Assembly (NCBI RefSeq): GCF_026914185.1
Contig: NC_070567.1
Span: 4,552,001 to 4,616,000 of the forward strand
Origin: Puccinia triticina
Taxonomy: Eukaryota; Basidiomycota; Pucciniomycetes; Pucciniales; Pucciniaceae
Direction of reading: 5' to 3'
Length of the DNA stretch: 64,000 nucleotides
This document shows positions 32,224-42,602 of the stretch, in pieces (position 1 is the stretch's first letter; the number at the start of each line of letters is the position of its first letter). The notes beneath the pieces are model-generated. The model was not told the DNA's origin. It saw nothing but the letters and a program-made list of their open reading frames with translations, and ran no database searches. The position numbers were made by a program, and so were the translations under genes.

Positions 32224-35200
32224 TCCTGCCCAAGAGGCCCATTCTCCTTTCTTCTATTCTGTTCCCTCTATATCCGTTTCACCTCAAGATTCATTAACGA
32301 AACACCAAATCCAAAAACATCAAGAAACTCCAGAAAACGCCAAAAATATCTTTTCGACTTGCTTCAATTCGCCGTCTCCACTTCTTTTCAAACCATTTTC
32401 TCCCGATCCCTCAAAAATGACCCGGCGGCTTCGCGAGGAGGCAAGCGCGGCGGAAGGTGTACAACATGGGTGTACCGCAGGGGCACAAAGTGTGAAAGTA
32501 AGTCCCCTCCAAGTATGCACCTCCTGGGTAGATGCTACCGCGATTTCAAAGACAACACCTTGGGCCACACTCGTGAGCGATTCGTCAGTTTCGTGTTCTT
32601 TTTCTTTTCCAGGTGGACCTTCATCCCACCCAATACCCCTCGCCACCGAGGAATTTCCTCCTTCTCCAACTTCGCATCAAGTTCACGTGTCTAGGGAGCA
32701 AGACGTTTCATCTCAAGATACTGGTTTCACGCTCTGCAACGAGGATAAACTAGTTTTGTCCTTTGTGACCCTCCGCGATGAGGTTAAACTAGGCCTGTCT
32801 GCAAGGACCCTCCGCAATGAGGCTAAACTTCCGAGCCTCTGCGACGAGGATAAACTAAAGACCCTCCGCAATGAGGTGAAACTATTTTCTTCAAATATGG
32901 ACGTTTGGGTGGATGAGGTGGAAGAACCTGAGTTGCGGAGGGATCGGAGACTAAAAGTAAGTTCTCTCCGATTATGCACCTCCGGGCGTGATGCTCCAAA
33001 TGTTGTCGAAGCTCTACCTCGCGCCACTGTCGTGAGCCGCTCCCCGCCTTCCGGATTTTCTTACGCAGATAAGGCCCCTTTTGAGGGTTTCTCGGAACTT
33101 CGGACGTGGGCGTTGCTCCAGTATGGTCTCGGCAGTCAGTCTCAAAAGGTGCTGTTGGATGCCTGGAAAGCGGGCGAGCATGTGGTCTTTGCCGCCAAGT
33201 ACAAGCCAGTCTTGAGGAAGATCAAACCCGTCAATCAGCCGATGCCACAGGGTCTAAATCCCCCCCTCCGTCGACCCCCTCTTTCCCGCAATCCTTATCG
33301 GCCCTTGCCCCGCTCTTTGGCGGGACCATTTTGCCCCAAAGGCCGCGTCACTGAGGAACAGCTTCAGGTGGTAAATTTTGGTCCAAACGGCTGGCTTTGG
33401 CCGGACGAATTGAATCTCATCAAGAATGTGCTAGCCAAGCGTAACCAGGCCATTGCCTTCGACGAGTCTGAGCGCGGACTGCTGAAGGATTCGTATGGCC
33501 TCCCTTACATTATCCCGGTCATCGAACACAAACCCTGGCAGAAGAAGCGTATTCCTATACCTGCCGCTAAGCTAGACGAATACACCAGGATCCTTAGAGA
33601 GCGAGTCCGCAACGGCTTGTACGAGCAATCCACCTCGTCGTATTCAAGCCCCGTGTTCTGCGTCCTTAAGTCAAACGGGAAGCTCAGGATTGTCCACGAT
33701 CTTCAACCTCTGAACAAAGTCACCATAAAGGACGCCGGAGTTCCTCCGGCTACCAAAGATTTTGTCGAGTCATTCTTGGGTTGCGTTTGCTATGGACTCG
33801 GAGATATCTTGGGCGGTTACAATGAACGCGCCCTTGACCCAATTTCGCGCCCCTTGACGACATTCGATATCCCTCTTGGCAGATTTCAGCTGACGCGCCT
33901 CCCGCAGGGTGCCACCAACTCTGTCGCTGTTTACCAAGCACAGATGATGTGGGTCCTGCAGGAAGAGATCCCGGATCACGCTGGTGTTTTCATCGATGAT
34001 GGGGGCATCAAGGGCCCGGCTTCTGATTACAATAACAAGGCGCTGTCATGGCATCCAGGAGTACGGCGTTTCGTGTGGGAATATGCGATCACGCTGGAGC
34101 GCGTTCTCTTCCGGATTGAGGAGGCCGGGCTGACGGTGTCCGCCACAAAACTGGCAGCCTGCGTTCCCGCCCTGGAAATTGTGGGTCACGTCGTGTGCAA
34201 GGAGGGCCGGCGGATGGCTAAGAATAAGATCAACAAAATCTTAAGTTGGCCAACACCCTCGGACGCGACTGAAGTTTGCGGATTCCTTGGGGTGGTGGTG
34301 TACGTGCGGATTTTCATTCCATCTCTTTCTCAAATTTGTGTGCCTCTGCGTCGACTGACTCGCAAGGATGCGCAATTCGTCTGGACCGAGGATTGCAAGA
34401 TCACGTTCCAGCAACTCAAAACACTCGTGGGAAGGGACATCGTGTTGAAGAAGGTGGCGTACGGACCCGACGCAGGAAAGCTCAAACTTGCTGTTGATTC
34501 CTGCTACCATGCTGCAGGGGCCGTTCTTACTCAACAAGATGACAGCGGCGTTGACCGACCGGCCCTCTACGAATCTCTGCTTTTCTCTGACGTGGAATCG
34601 CGCTATTCCCAGCCTAAACTGGAGCTTTGCGGCGTCGCTCGGATTCTCAAGAAGCTGCAGATTGTTTTGTGGGGTCAGCACTTCGAGCTTCTCGTTGACG
34701 CGCAGTCCCTCGTGCAGATGATCAACGCACCTAGTCTACCCAACGCCCCGATGACGCGCTGGGTGTCCTTTATTCATCTTTTCTCCTTTGACATTTCACA
34801 CCGCCCGGGCAAATCTTTTACCATGCCGGACGGACTGTCTCGAAGACCTCAAGGCGACGGTGATTCCAACCCACCTTTGTCAGAGTTTGACAAGGAGGAA
34901 CCTGCCATCCGGCCTATGTCGACTTTCTCGGTTGCTGCGTTGCCGCCTTATAACGGTTTTCAAGAAGGCTTCTGGCGGCAGTTGGAAGACTATCTGAAGA
35001 CGTTGGTGCACCCCGTTGGGATGGATGCGGCGGCGTTTCAGGCGTTGAGGAGGAAAGCTTCCGATTTCTTTGTTCAGGCGGGTCGACTCATGAAGAGAGG
35101 CAGCCCGCTACCTAGGATCGTGATCACCATCCCGAGCATGCAGGATGATGTTCTTCAGCGTCTGCACGAAGACCTTGGCCATCGAGGTACGACTGAGACT

Positions 35201-36226
35201 TATCGCCAGGTCGCCGACCGCTTTTGGTGGCCGGCTTTGAAAAAGTCCGTTCATCTGTGGTGCCGCAGTTGCGAGGCCTGCCAGAAGAGAGGATTGCGGC
35301 GGCCGGTGGAAATGCGCTACCTGACTGGTGAAGACACTATATTCGGACAAGTCTCAATGGACGTCGTACACATCAAGGCGAGCGGGGCGAAATATCTCAT
35401 TGTCGCGCGTGATGATTTCTCGGGCTGGGTAGAGGCCAAATTTCTCAACAACATCACTTCGGAGGCTGTCGCCGCCTTTCTGCAGGAGCACTGGACCATG
35501 CGGTATGGACTGGCGCGTGCTTACTCGACTGACGGCGGTTCGGAATTCGGCGGCGCCCTGGCAGAGATGCTGAGGTCTTTGCCGGGGCAACATCGGGTTT
35601 CAACTCCTTATTATCCGCAGGCTCAGGGAATGGTGGAGCGCGGGCATGCTCCTCTTAAGGCAGCTCTCATTAAATTGGCGGGCGAGTCAGGGAAAAATTG
35701 TCGGAAATTTCTCCCGCTCGTGTTGTTTGCTGACCGCATCTCAACCAAGCGTTCAACGGGCTATTCTCCTTATGAGTTGGTCTTCGGTCAGCGGGCAGCT
35801 CTTCCAATTGATCTGGATATCGATTCGTTCCTTGGGGTTGATTGGGAGGAGGTCCGTAGTACCTCCGACCTACTAGCGGCCCGTTCTCAACAACTGGAGC
35901 GCAGTGAGGACTCTTGGCAGCTTGCTCATCAACGGATGATGAAATCTCGGGCGGATGCCATTCGCTACTGGCAAGAGAAGAATCCCGAACGGTTGCGCGA
36001 TCCCCTCTTGCCGGGCACTTTGGTTCTGGCCTACAATCGGTCGCTCGAGGTTCAATGGGGGCAGCTATTTGCTCACAAGTGGAACGGGCCTTACCGGATC
36101 GTCACGCAAGTCCAGGGCGGCTCATATGTCTTGGCGGAGCTTGATGGGACTGAGCTTAAGCGGCGATTCGCTGCGGATCAAGTCAAGGAGTATTTTCCTC
36201 GTGGGGGCATTGGTAACTCAAAGTAA
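32156..36226 (+). CDS. Gypsy Pol polyprotein (RT, RNase H, integrase)
   Basis: The frame is open from 32063; the first ATG after the frameshift site is at 32156, giving 1356 codons. An unusual N-terminal linker of about 400 residues holds five short repeats of a TLRNEVKL type (32735-32890) and two intron-like modules. Reverse transcriptase follows (SSPVFCVLKSNGKLRIVHDL, LPQGATNS, catalytic FIDDG near 33991), then RNase H (AVDSCYHAAGAVL, LLVDAQSLVQ). Integrase has an HHCC zinc site (LHEDLGHR...CRSCEAC) and an Asp-Asp-35-Glu core (SMDVV, STDGGSEF, GMVERGH). It ends TAA at 36224-36226, one base into intron-like module 4. All catalytic residues look intact, so it may be functional. Confidence 0.93.
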   Translation: MRGVDPLAGGLNVGPRRPTGGSTPAQEAHSPFFYSVPSISVSPQDSLTKHQIQKHQETPENAKNIFSTCFNSPSPLLFKPFSPDPSKMTRRLREEASAAEGVQHGCTAGAQSVKVSPLQVCTSWVDATAISKTTPWATLVSDSSVSCSFSFPGGPSSHPIPLATEEFPPSPTSHQVHVSREQDVSSQDTGFTLCNEDKLVLSFVTLRDEVKLGLSARTLRNEAKLPSLCDEDKLKTLRNEVKLFSSNMDVWVDEVEEPELRRDRRLKVSSLRLCTSGRDAPNVVEALPRATVVSRSPPSGFSYADKAPFEGFSELRTWALLQYGLGSQSQKVLLDAWKAGEHVVFAAKYKPVLRKIKPVNQPMPQGLNPPLRRPPLSRNPYRPLPRSLAGPFCPKGRVTEEQLQVVNFGPNGWLWPDELNLIKNVLAKRNQAIAFDESERGLLKDSYGLPYIIPVIEHKPWQKKRIPIPAAKLDEYTRILRERVRNGLYEQSTSSYSSPVFCVLKSNGKLRIVHDLQPLNKVTIKDAGVPPATKDFVESFLGCVCYGLGDILGGYNERALDPISRPLTTFDIPLGRFQLTRLPQGATNSVAVYQAQMMWVLQEEIPDHAGVFIDDGGIKGPASDYNNKALSWHPGVRRFVWEYAITLERVLFRIEEAGLTVSATKLAACVPALEIVGHVVCKEGRRMAKNKINKILSWPTPSDATEVCGFLGVVVYVRIFIPSLSQICVPLRRLTRKDAQFVWTEDCKITFQQLKTLVGRDIVLKKVAYGPDAGKLKLAVDSCYHAAGAVLTQQDDSGVDRPALYESLLFSDVESRYSQPKLELCGVARILKKLQIVLWGQHFELLVDAQSLVQMINAPSLPNAPMTRWVSFIHLFSFDISHRPGKSFTMPDGLSRRPQGDGDSNPPLSEFDKEEPAIRPMSTFSVAALPPYNGFQEGFWRQLEDYLKTLVHPVGMDAAAFQALRRKASDFFVQAGRLMKRGSPLPRIVITIPSMQDDVLQRLHEDLGHRGTTETYRQVADRFWWPALKKSVHLWCRSCEACQKRGLRRPVEMRYLTGEDTIFGQVSMDVVHIKASGAKYLIVARDDFSGWVEAKFLNNITSEAVAAFLQEHWTMRYGLARAYSTDGGSEFGGALAEMLRSLPGQHRVSTPYYPQAQGMVERGHAPLKAALIKLAGESGKNCRKFLPLVLFADRISTKRSTGYSPYELVFGQRAALPIDLDIDSFLGVDWEEVRSTSDLLAARSQQLERSEDSWQLAHQRMMKSRADAIRYWQEKNPERLRDPLLPGTLVLAYNRSLEVQWGQLFAHKWNGPYRIVTQVQGGSYVLAELDGTELKRRFAADQVKEYFPRGGIGNSK
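32498..32612 (+). other. Intron-like module 2 (pol N-terminal linker)
   Basis: It begins GTAAGTCCCCTCCAAG and ends ttttcttttccag. It contains tatgcacctcc and gtgagc, shared with modules 1, 3 and 4. Its 115 bases are also open in the pol frame, so it can be translated if not spliced. Confidence 0.6.
32957..33068 (+). other. Intron-like module 3 (pol N-terminal linker)
   Basis: It begins GTAAGTTCTCTCCG, contains tatgcacctccgg and gccactgtcgtgagccg, and ends ttttcttacgcag. It is 112 bases long, again open in the pol frame. Confidence 0.6.
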
Positions 36227-36338
36227 GTTCCCCCTCCTCAGTATGCACCTTGGGTACCTACTACCGCATTTGTTGTAAGCCCTACTTTAGCCACTGTCGT
36301 GAGCCATGCGTGGGACCCTTTTGCTTTTTTTCTTTTAG
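36223..36338 (+). other. Intron-like module 4 (end of pol)
   Basis: It begins GTAAGTTCCCCC, contains tatgcacct and gccactgtcgtgagcc, and ends ctttttttcttttag. Its first bases contain the pol stop codon, so splicing it would remove the stop and extend the frame toward the 3' LTR. Confidence 0.6.
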
Positions 36339-36390
36339 TTGACGGCGAGGAACGGGGCAGTCTAGGGACAGACTGTAAATGGTGGGGTGA

Positions 36391-37201
36391 TGTGGTGGCC
36401 AAAATGGTAGTCGGCTTCAGTTTCAATCTTCAAGATCAGCCCTCAAGAAAACCACCCTCAAGATCAAGATTCAAGCCTCAAGATCCTCAAGGCTCAAGAT
36501 TCAAATCTCAATATCACCTTCCCAAGTCCTCTCAGCTTCCCTTTTTTCCCCTCTTCCTATTTCTCACTTTCCTCTCTGTCTCCTCTTCTCTTTTTCTTGG
36601 TCCTAACACAGAACTACCTGTGGATTTATTCCTAGTTGTTTGTCTTTTCTGGTTTTGTTTCTTCCTTGTCTTCCTCAGCCATGTCCATTTCCATTCTTCC
36701 TGGTTCCTTTCTCATCTTCTTAATTTGTGGTCCTCATTGGTTTCATGTTTTCAGCTCTTGGTTTTATTTCTCTTCCTTTTTCTTCTTTGTGTTGTCTTTT
36801 TTCTTTTCTATCTCTCTGTTGTCTGTGGTGTGTGCGCGCGCATGGCGCGCAAGGAGATGATGACATGTCTGTGACAGGCCTCCAGGAATCCAAGTTCCTG
36901 GCGAACTTGGAGGATGGGAGGCCATAGCATTCTGTTCTGATCCAAGGCGGAGGCTATCAGCAATTGATTCTTTTCGATCCGATACTTCCCGATTCTGCGC
37001 ACGAGCGCCCAATCCCTTTTCCCAAGACATTCCAACAAAACCGCCGGCGAAGATCAACTCTCCGCCGTACCTCAAAAACCACTTCCCAGCTATCACTTCG
37101 ATTCTTTCGACTCTCTTTTCCGGACCACTCGAGAGGGCAGCCTCTTAGGCATCTTTTCCCCTCCCAGCGCTGCCGCCGGCCTAGCACCGGATGGAGCTCC
37201 A
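36391..37201 (+). repeat. 3' LTR
   Basis: 811 bp. It matches the 5' LTR apart from a 16-bp duplication and single-base differences that I see in the 36975-37020 region. A purine-rich stretch, aaatggtggggtga, directly precedes it and is the likely polypurine tract. Confidence 0.95.
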
Positions 37202-40200
37202 TGCCGTCAACTTGAAAGGCCAGCTCATCTGGGCCACAAATTCTGCCTGCTTTTGTTCATCGAGAATTGAAGTCAAGTCAATGTTGAAGTAGAGATGAGG
37301 AGGAGATTTCCCATTGGGGAAGGATAATGTAGACAATTCTTCCAAACAGCTTCCGGCAATATCATCTGGATTCTGAGGCTTACTGGGTCGGGATTTCTTA
37401 CTCCTGGAGGTGTTGCAAGTCTGACATTAAAGAACAGAGGTACCCGCTAGCCCTGACAATGCCCAAAGTGTGATGAGCGCCCCCGCATCAGCATAGCCGA
37501 TGCCGTTGCTGTCAAACATAGCTTGAGTTATCTTTAGCAAGGCCAATACGCGATCAGATCGGGGATGATTTATTGGCTTGCTGTGTTGCTTGCGGGGGCA
37601 CGAAAAGACTCGATGTTCTTCCATTGCAAACAGTGTTTGCAAAGCTTCCGAGGAGTTGGCCTTTGGGTCCAGCAGGATTTCCATGAAGAAATCTGCTGAC
37701 GAGTACTCCCCGGCGACGAAAGAGGTGGGATGTAGATTGCGAGCCGCTTCGAATAGCTGGTTTGACCCGCGAGTAAGGATTGTCTTCAATGATTTGTTCC
37801 CAACTAGCTCGTTTGTCGATCTGGAGGCGAAGTGGGAGAGAAGAATGTGGAAAAGGTCGTTTTTTTTGCCGCCCGGGGATCGCAGCCAAAGGGGCGTGTA
37901 TACCGCATAGAAGGAATCCAAAAAAGCAGCCAGCCAGCATTGGTTTTGCCTGAGGGCGTTATTCGAGGCGGCGTAGGACGCATAAGTCGTATGCGCCGCC
38001 CGGTTGATGTTTTGGGAATTTCGCGGCCTTCCAAGCTTGGCCCGCTTGTTGGGACCATCCAGGAGAGCCTCAGTGGTGTCTGGTGGCCGGCCATCATTCA
38101 TTGCTGCCCTCTGTTGCTTGGTTGGTTTGATCCAGCCAATCAATTGAGCTATGCTCTTCTGGTCCTTGGTGGTAATCCCATATCGGATCGGCACCCCACG
38201 CATCCTGAGGGAGTGATTGGTCTCCAAAGCTTTAACAAAGGCGTAAAGCTCAGAAAAGCCGGCCAACATGCTCTTTTTACCGGAACTACATGGAGAAACA
38301 CAGTATTGTTAGATTGATCTAAGAGATAAAGTGCTGTAAAGCAGACAAGATAAGAAAAAAACGACTGACCTAAACATATAGTACACGCAATGCATGCTCT
38401 CCTGAGCATTTGTGGAGCTTGGAAGACCATCTTCGCCGTTGGGCGAGTCCTCGAGCATCTGGCAAGTCCTCGAGCATCTGGCAAGTCCTCGAGCATCTGG
38501 CGGCGGCTCGGAAACAGCATGGACTCGACGTCCGCCATCGTCCACCAGTCAAGCCACGCCTTGACCTTTGGGAACCAGCGTCGCATTTCGTTGATCTTTT
38601 CGTCGTGAGTAGGACCAGTTGGGTTGCATGGCTGCAACAATGCCAAACACTTAGCTTCAAAGAGCGCCTAGAGAGAGGGAATGCCCGGGTTAGCGTTCAT
38701 CCAGCCTACAAGAGCAAGAAAGGGGAATAAAATCAGCAATCCTCACCTGCTCATCAGCCATTATGACCGCCCGGTTGCGCTTCACCCTTGTGATCGACTG
38801 TCGGAAGTGTTCCCAACACCCCTTGAGCCTGCGCTTGGCTTCCTCGGGGTCCGTTTCGCCAAATACTTCCATATAGGCCGCAATGAAACCCCTCTGCTGG
38901 GCTTTTGAAAAATCAACAATGCTTTGAGCAAGGCCCTCGCGTTTGTGTTGCAGGAGTGAGGGAATCAGGAATTGACGGAAAAGAATAGAGAAATGGATGG
39001 TGTACTATGCTTCGCTGAGCCCTCGGATCCAGCTCAGCTGGACTGGTATCCACCGACCGATGTTGTCGCAGTACATTGAGGTTGTAAGGAGATATCCGGA
39101 AGCAAAAAATCAGTAAGTTACGTCCGAGATCAAACCTCCTGAGTAGAGTTTCCTGCCCTCCTTGCTACGATCAAACAAGTGTTGTGACATCCAGTTTGTC
39201 TGGAACGTAATATGCTCTTTGCCACGCTTGCAAGCAATGGAGATGATATCCATTCCGTTCCTGCATTCAACAAAATAAATCGGATTCTCAGTGAGCAAAT
39301 AATCCGAGTAAAAAGATAGTCAGGGGACTTACAATTGCCATTCAAACAAATTGTGCATGAATTTGCCGCCACCATCACTGCCCTTGCTGGATCCGAAATC
39401 CATTTGCTGAAGAATCTGTTGGCGAAGATGGCGCAGCCGGTCGGAGTTCCCCAGTGACTCATGAATGTTAACCACACTGGTGGTAGGTTCGCCTGGCGCT
39501 GTTATATTACCTATCTGATGGACCAAAAAAAAATGTCCAGTCCAGTGAGCAAGTGAAATGCCGATCCACAGGCGAAAGATTAGAGAAGGAAAGCAAATAA
39601 AGTTGAAATAGAAGATACAGACCTTGAGCTGGAGGGCAGTGGCCTTTGGGTTATTCTTGACGGTCTCTGTTAAGTCCTTTTTCGCCAATGGGTCGGGTTT
39701 CTTTGAGGAGGGCCATCAATGGTTGTGGAAGCCACGGTGTCGGAGGAGCCCCCAGCCGGTTTTTTTGTGATAGTCAAATCGGCAATGTGTATCTGAGCAA
39801 CTTTCCCAATAAATCTTGCCTGAGCAACAACCTGCAAGTCCTTTGCAGGTTGGGTTACTGCACAATTGACCCAAAAAAGATCAGAACAGTGGTAGCCGCG
39901 GAACACATAGGGGACGCCTTGGATCCAACTGACCTGCTGAGGAACTCCTCTATTTTTCCATGGCCGGTCAGTGGGGGGCCCGCGTAATCACACCCGTCCT
40001 GATTGCACAGGAGAACACCAAGACAGTAAATTCGAATAACCCGCCACTCGTCCGACTTGGCGCCATTGCTGCTGCGCTTCGAGTAACCAACCGCTCCAAA
40101 GTTTGCAAACTCGCCGTTGATGGGGCGGACAAATACCGTCGATCCATTTGGGTATAGGGGATACCCCTGCCTGTCCAACACGCAGCCATGGTTGATGTAA

Positions 40201-40451
40201 GTTGAGAATCCCTGGTCCATGGCGACCGGGAATTGCCAGTTGGCAACGTCTTTGGGTTCTGCCAATGTCGGGTCTTCAGGGCCGCCAGATAGTTGAGGAG
40301 GGGGTATTTGCTGGAGGGTATCACTAGCTGGGTTGGAGAGGTTAGTACTAGGGGGAATGGATGGTGTGGAGGGTGTCGTGGTGGGGGGATCAGGGTCAAT
40401 TGGCCGGGTGGGATGGAGGATTTGCATGGAGATTTTTTTCTTGCGGGGCAT
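37202..40451 (-). pseudogene. MULE transposase with fused USP-like peptidase, N-terminal part
   Basis: From the ATG at 40451 (MPRKKK): a Pro/Thr-rich leader; a Cys/His zinc finger of the WRKY-GCM1 type seen in MULEs (CNQDGCDY, later CSDTHC, ending GLLRHRGFHNH); exons with GGKFMHNLFEWQL, GGLISDVTY, RWIPVQLSWIRGLSE (DDE core region); then a USP-like segment whose Cys box is NQCWLAAFLDSFY. In-frame stops stand after HNH (about 39716), after SDVTY (about 39108), after GLSEA (about 39008) and at 37427-37429, so the gene is dead even without the Gypsy insertion. Several introns of 50-110 bp are present; exact borders between 39840 and 39960 are uncertain. At 38448-38505 an 18-bp unit is tandemly repeated. 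Confidence 0.72.
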
Positions 40452-41075
40452 GGGGAAATGATTCCGATGACCAAATGCAAACAAATAAGCTTATTGCGGG
40501 TATCTGACGGGTATCTATATGGTTATCTCCTTATCTCCTGGTTAATATGCTGGGTATAATTTTATGTATCTCTATTAAGGTTGGTGAATAGAGTTGGCGG
40601 TGGGAAAGTGGGAATTAGTGGGGAGGGACCAATTGGTGATGTTGCGGCACCTAAACCCAGTTTTTGATGACGAACCGGTTGGTTTCGAGGTTGTTGCTGC
40701 GCTACTTCGGGCAGCGGTGATAAATGCTAGGCCTCCTTGGGTGAGATACTCAAGTATTAAGCTTAACGGAGGGAGCGTTGACGGTTATTCCGGAGGGATT
40801 GTGAAGATTGAGTTGCAAATTTATTTTTAGTTCACGGTGTATGTAGATTTACACGCTATGTAACAAGAGTTGTAACCTCACAGGTGGTAAAATTGCATGA
40901 TATAGGGCTGCGGGGCCGGATTTACAAATTGAGGTTTACGGCGGGTCCATTTACAATGGGTGCTATGTAGCGCACAAATTGTAAAAATAATTTACAAATG
41001 GAATATATGCAATTTTACATTGTGTGGTGTTTGCAATGCACTGACATTGCAAAAATCATCCACCCCTTATGTTAT

Positions 41076-42602
41076 GTTACTCAAAAACAAACAATGCTTT
41101 ACCCAAAAGGCTAATTTGGATAACTAAAAGAAAATTATGGTATCCAATTAGCCCTTTGTAATGTACTGTAATGCAACTGCCCACTAAAAACTATTTTGAT
41201 TAGCCTGTGTTAAAATGAATTAATCAGCCAGAAAAATTTTCAGCTCCAGAAAATTCATGGTATGAAATTTTATGTGGCTCAAAATATAATAAAATCTTCA
41301 TTTCAACTTGGAGTATCTCCTTGTAATTACTAAATTTGAAGGTGGCACCAATAGAATTCTTTTGAAGTCCCAACAATAGTGTGGCACAGCTTCTTGTTTT
41401 GGAAAAAAGTAAAACCATAGCTTGGACAGATGCTCTGATTCAAAAAATCTTTCTGCTTGAATTATACATTGGTTCTGGCCAAGTTGCGTTGCTGGTGTAT
41501 TGGTGTGTTCCTGTTGAGTTACAACTGAGTTACAGATGAGTTCTAGCTTAGTTATGGATACTTTATGTGTAGTTGCATACCATTTCATGTTTGATTATAC
41601 ATATGTGGTAGTAGACAATGTGCTGAGTATGAGAAAAAGGTCAGGCACTCCTTGGGGAGTGCCCCCTAAGCTTCCTTGGTGTACCATTGCTGCCAAGGGG
41701 TGCAAAATTCACACCTGGGGGCACCAAAAGTGAGCCAAGGTGTGGCACTGATGGGGGGGTTCTGTTGCACTCTCAGGAATTTCATCCATCTTAGTTACTA
41801 CCCTCCCTTACCCAGTAAAAATTTCATACACTTGAATTGCTTACCATTGAGGCCAAAGAAGCCCATTCATACCATTTTTGTGACTATAATTTTGGGTTTC
41901 GCCAAAAACATCTTTGTACATTTTCTGGGTCCTGGCAAGTCCTTACTATTTATCTCTAATGGGGTAGGTTAGAAACCGCGTGATTGTACCACACCCTCCT
42001 CATCAATCAGTTTTTCAGATCTAGAACGGTGTTGCTTTCTGCATTTTGAAAAGAGAAAGACAAATTTCATGCTTAAGATAGGTTGCTTGTAGCCAGTTTA
42101 TGTATCAGAAGGATATGAAGGGATCATTTTGTTTGAGAATGAAATATGTATTACTGTTTGGCAGCAGAGGATTGATTGAACACTGAAGTACAAACCCGGA
42201 TCCAAGCAAACTTCAAAGGATGCTCTCTTGCCTCTGATTGGGGGACTTGGGGATGGAAGACTCTTGGAACAGAACAGCTGACGAAATGCATGCTGCAACA
42301 AGGGGTTTTCAAAGGTGAGAGTGGAGTATTTTATTGGTCAATCAATGTGCACGAGATGATGCTCTAGCAGCAACCGTGTTCTGTGTGTAGTGATTGAAAA
42401 TGTCAGATTTGGAACTTGCGGACAGGATTGCAGATGTGAGCGGCATGAGAATTGGAGGATTGCACTCACGACCAGGAGGGGGAATGTTTTTTCTGCAGGT
42501 CACCGGTGATTTCTGGTCGCCAACGCCGCCGCAATGGACAGGAGAAGCACCTAATAGATGGATAGTTGCAGTAAGGATGATTGTCAAGAAAGGGAAAATA
42601 TA
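41076..42602. other. Gene-free region
   Basis: AT-rich DNA with small open frames only. 41640-41760 contains imperfect inverted ctccttgg/ccaaggag blocks. No motif, splice structure or repeat border that I can support. Confidence 0.5.

Larger units (their letters stand above)
28605..37201 (+). mobile_element. Gypsy LTR retrotransposon, 8.6 kb, recently inserted
   Basis: It has two LTRs, 28605-29399 (795 bp) and 36391-37201 (811 bp), each starting TGTGGTGGCC and ending GAGCTCCA. They differ by one 16-bp indel and about three substitutions by eye, so the insertion is young. The flanks are taccgt (28599-28604) and tgccgt (37202-37207), a 6-bp duplication with one mismatch or a 4-bp ccgt one base away. 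The order is gag, protease, reverse transcriptase, RNase H, integrase, i.e. Ty3/Gypsy. It lies in the opposite orientation to the MULE gene it interrupts. Confidence 0.95.
26810..41066 (-). mobile_element. MULE-type transposon, 14.3 kb with nested Gypsy element
   Basis: A perfect 9-bp duplication, ttatgttat, at 26801-26809 and 41067-41075; 9 bp is the Mutator-superfamily length. The ends are GGGGCTGTTGATTTTTACAA and the complement of a matching GGGGTGGATGATTTTTGCAA. Both sub-terminal regions (26820-27180 and 40840-41060) carry many copies of ttgtaaa/tttacaa, likely transposase binding sites. Removing the LTR retrotransposon (28605-37201) leaves about 5.7 kb with one large minus-strand gene. 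Confidence 0.9.

Noticed and set aside
36299..36874. 191-residue plus-strand frame with several hydrophobic segments, possible envelope-like or membrane protein
   Set aside because: Most of it is the pyrimidine-rich LTR read as Phe/Leu/Ser. The same frame appears in the 5' LTR without any context for expression.
26810..41066. KDZ (Kyakuja-Dileera-Zisupton) element
   Set aside because: The target duplication is 9 bp and the zinc finger resembles the WRKY-GCM1 type, both pointing to the Mutator superfamily. A profile search would settle it.
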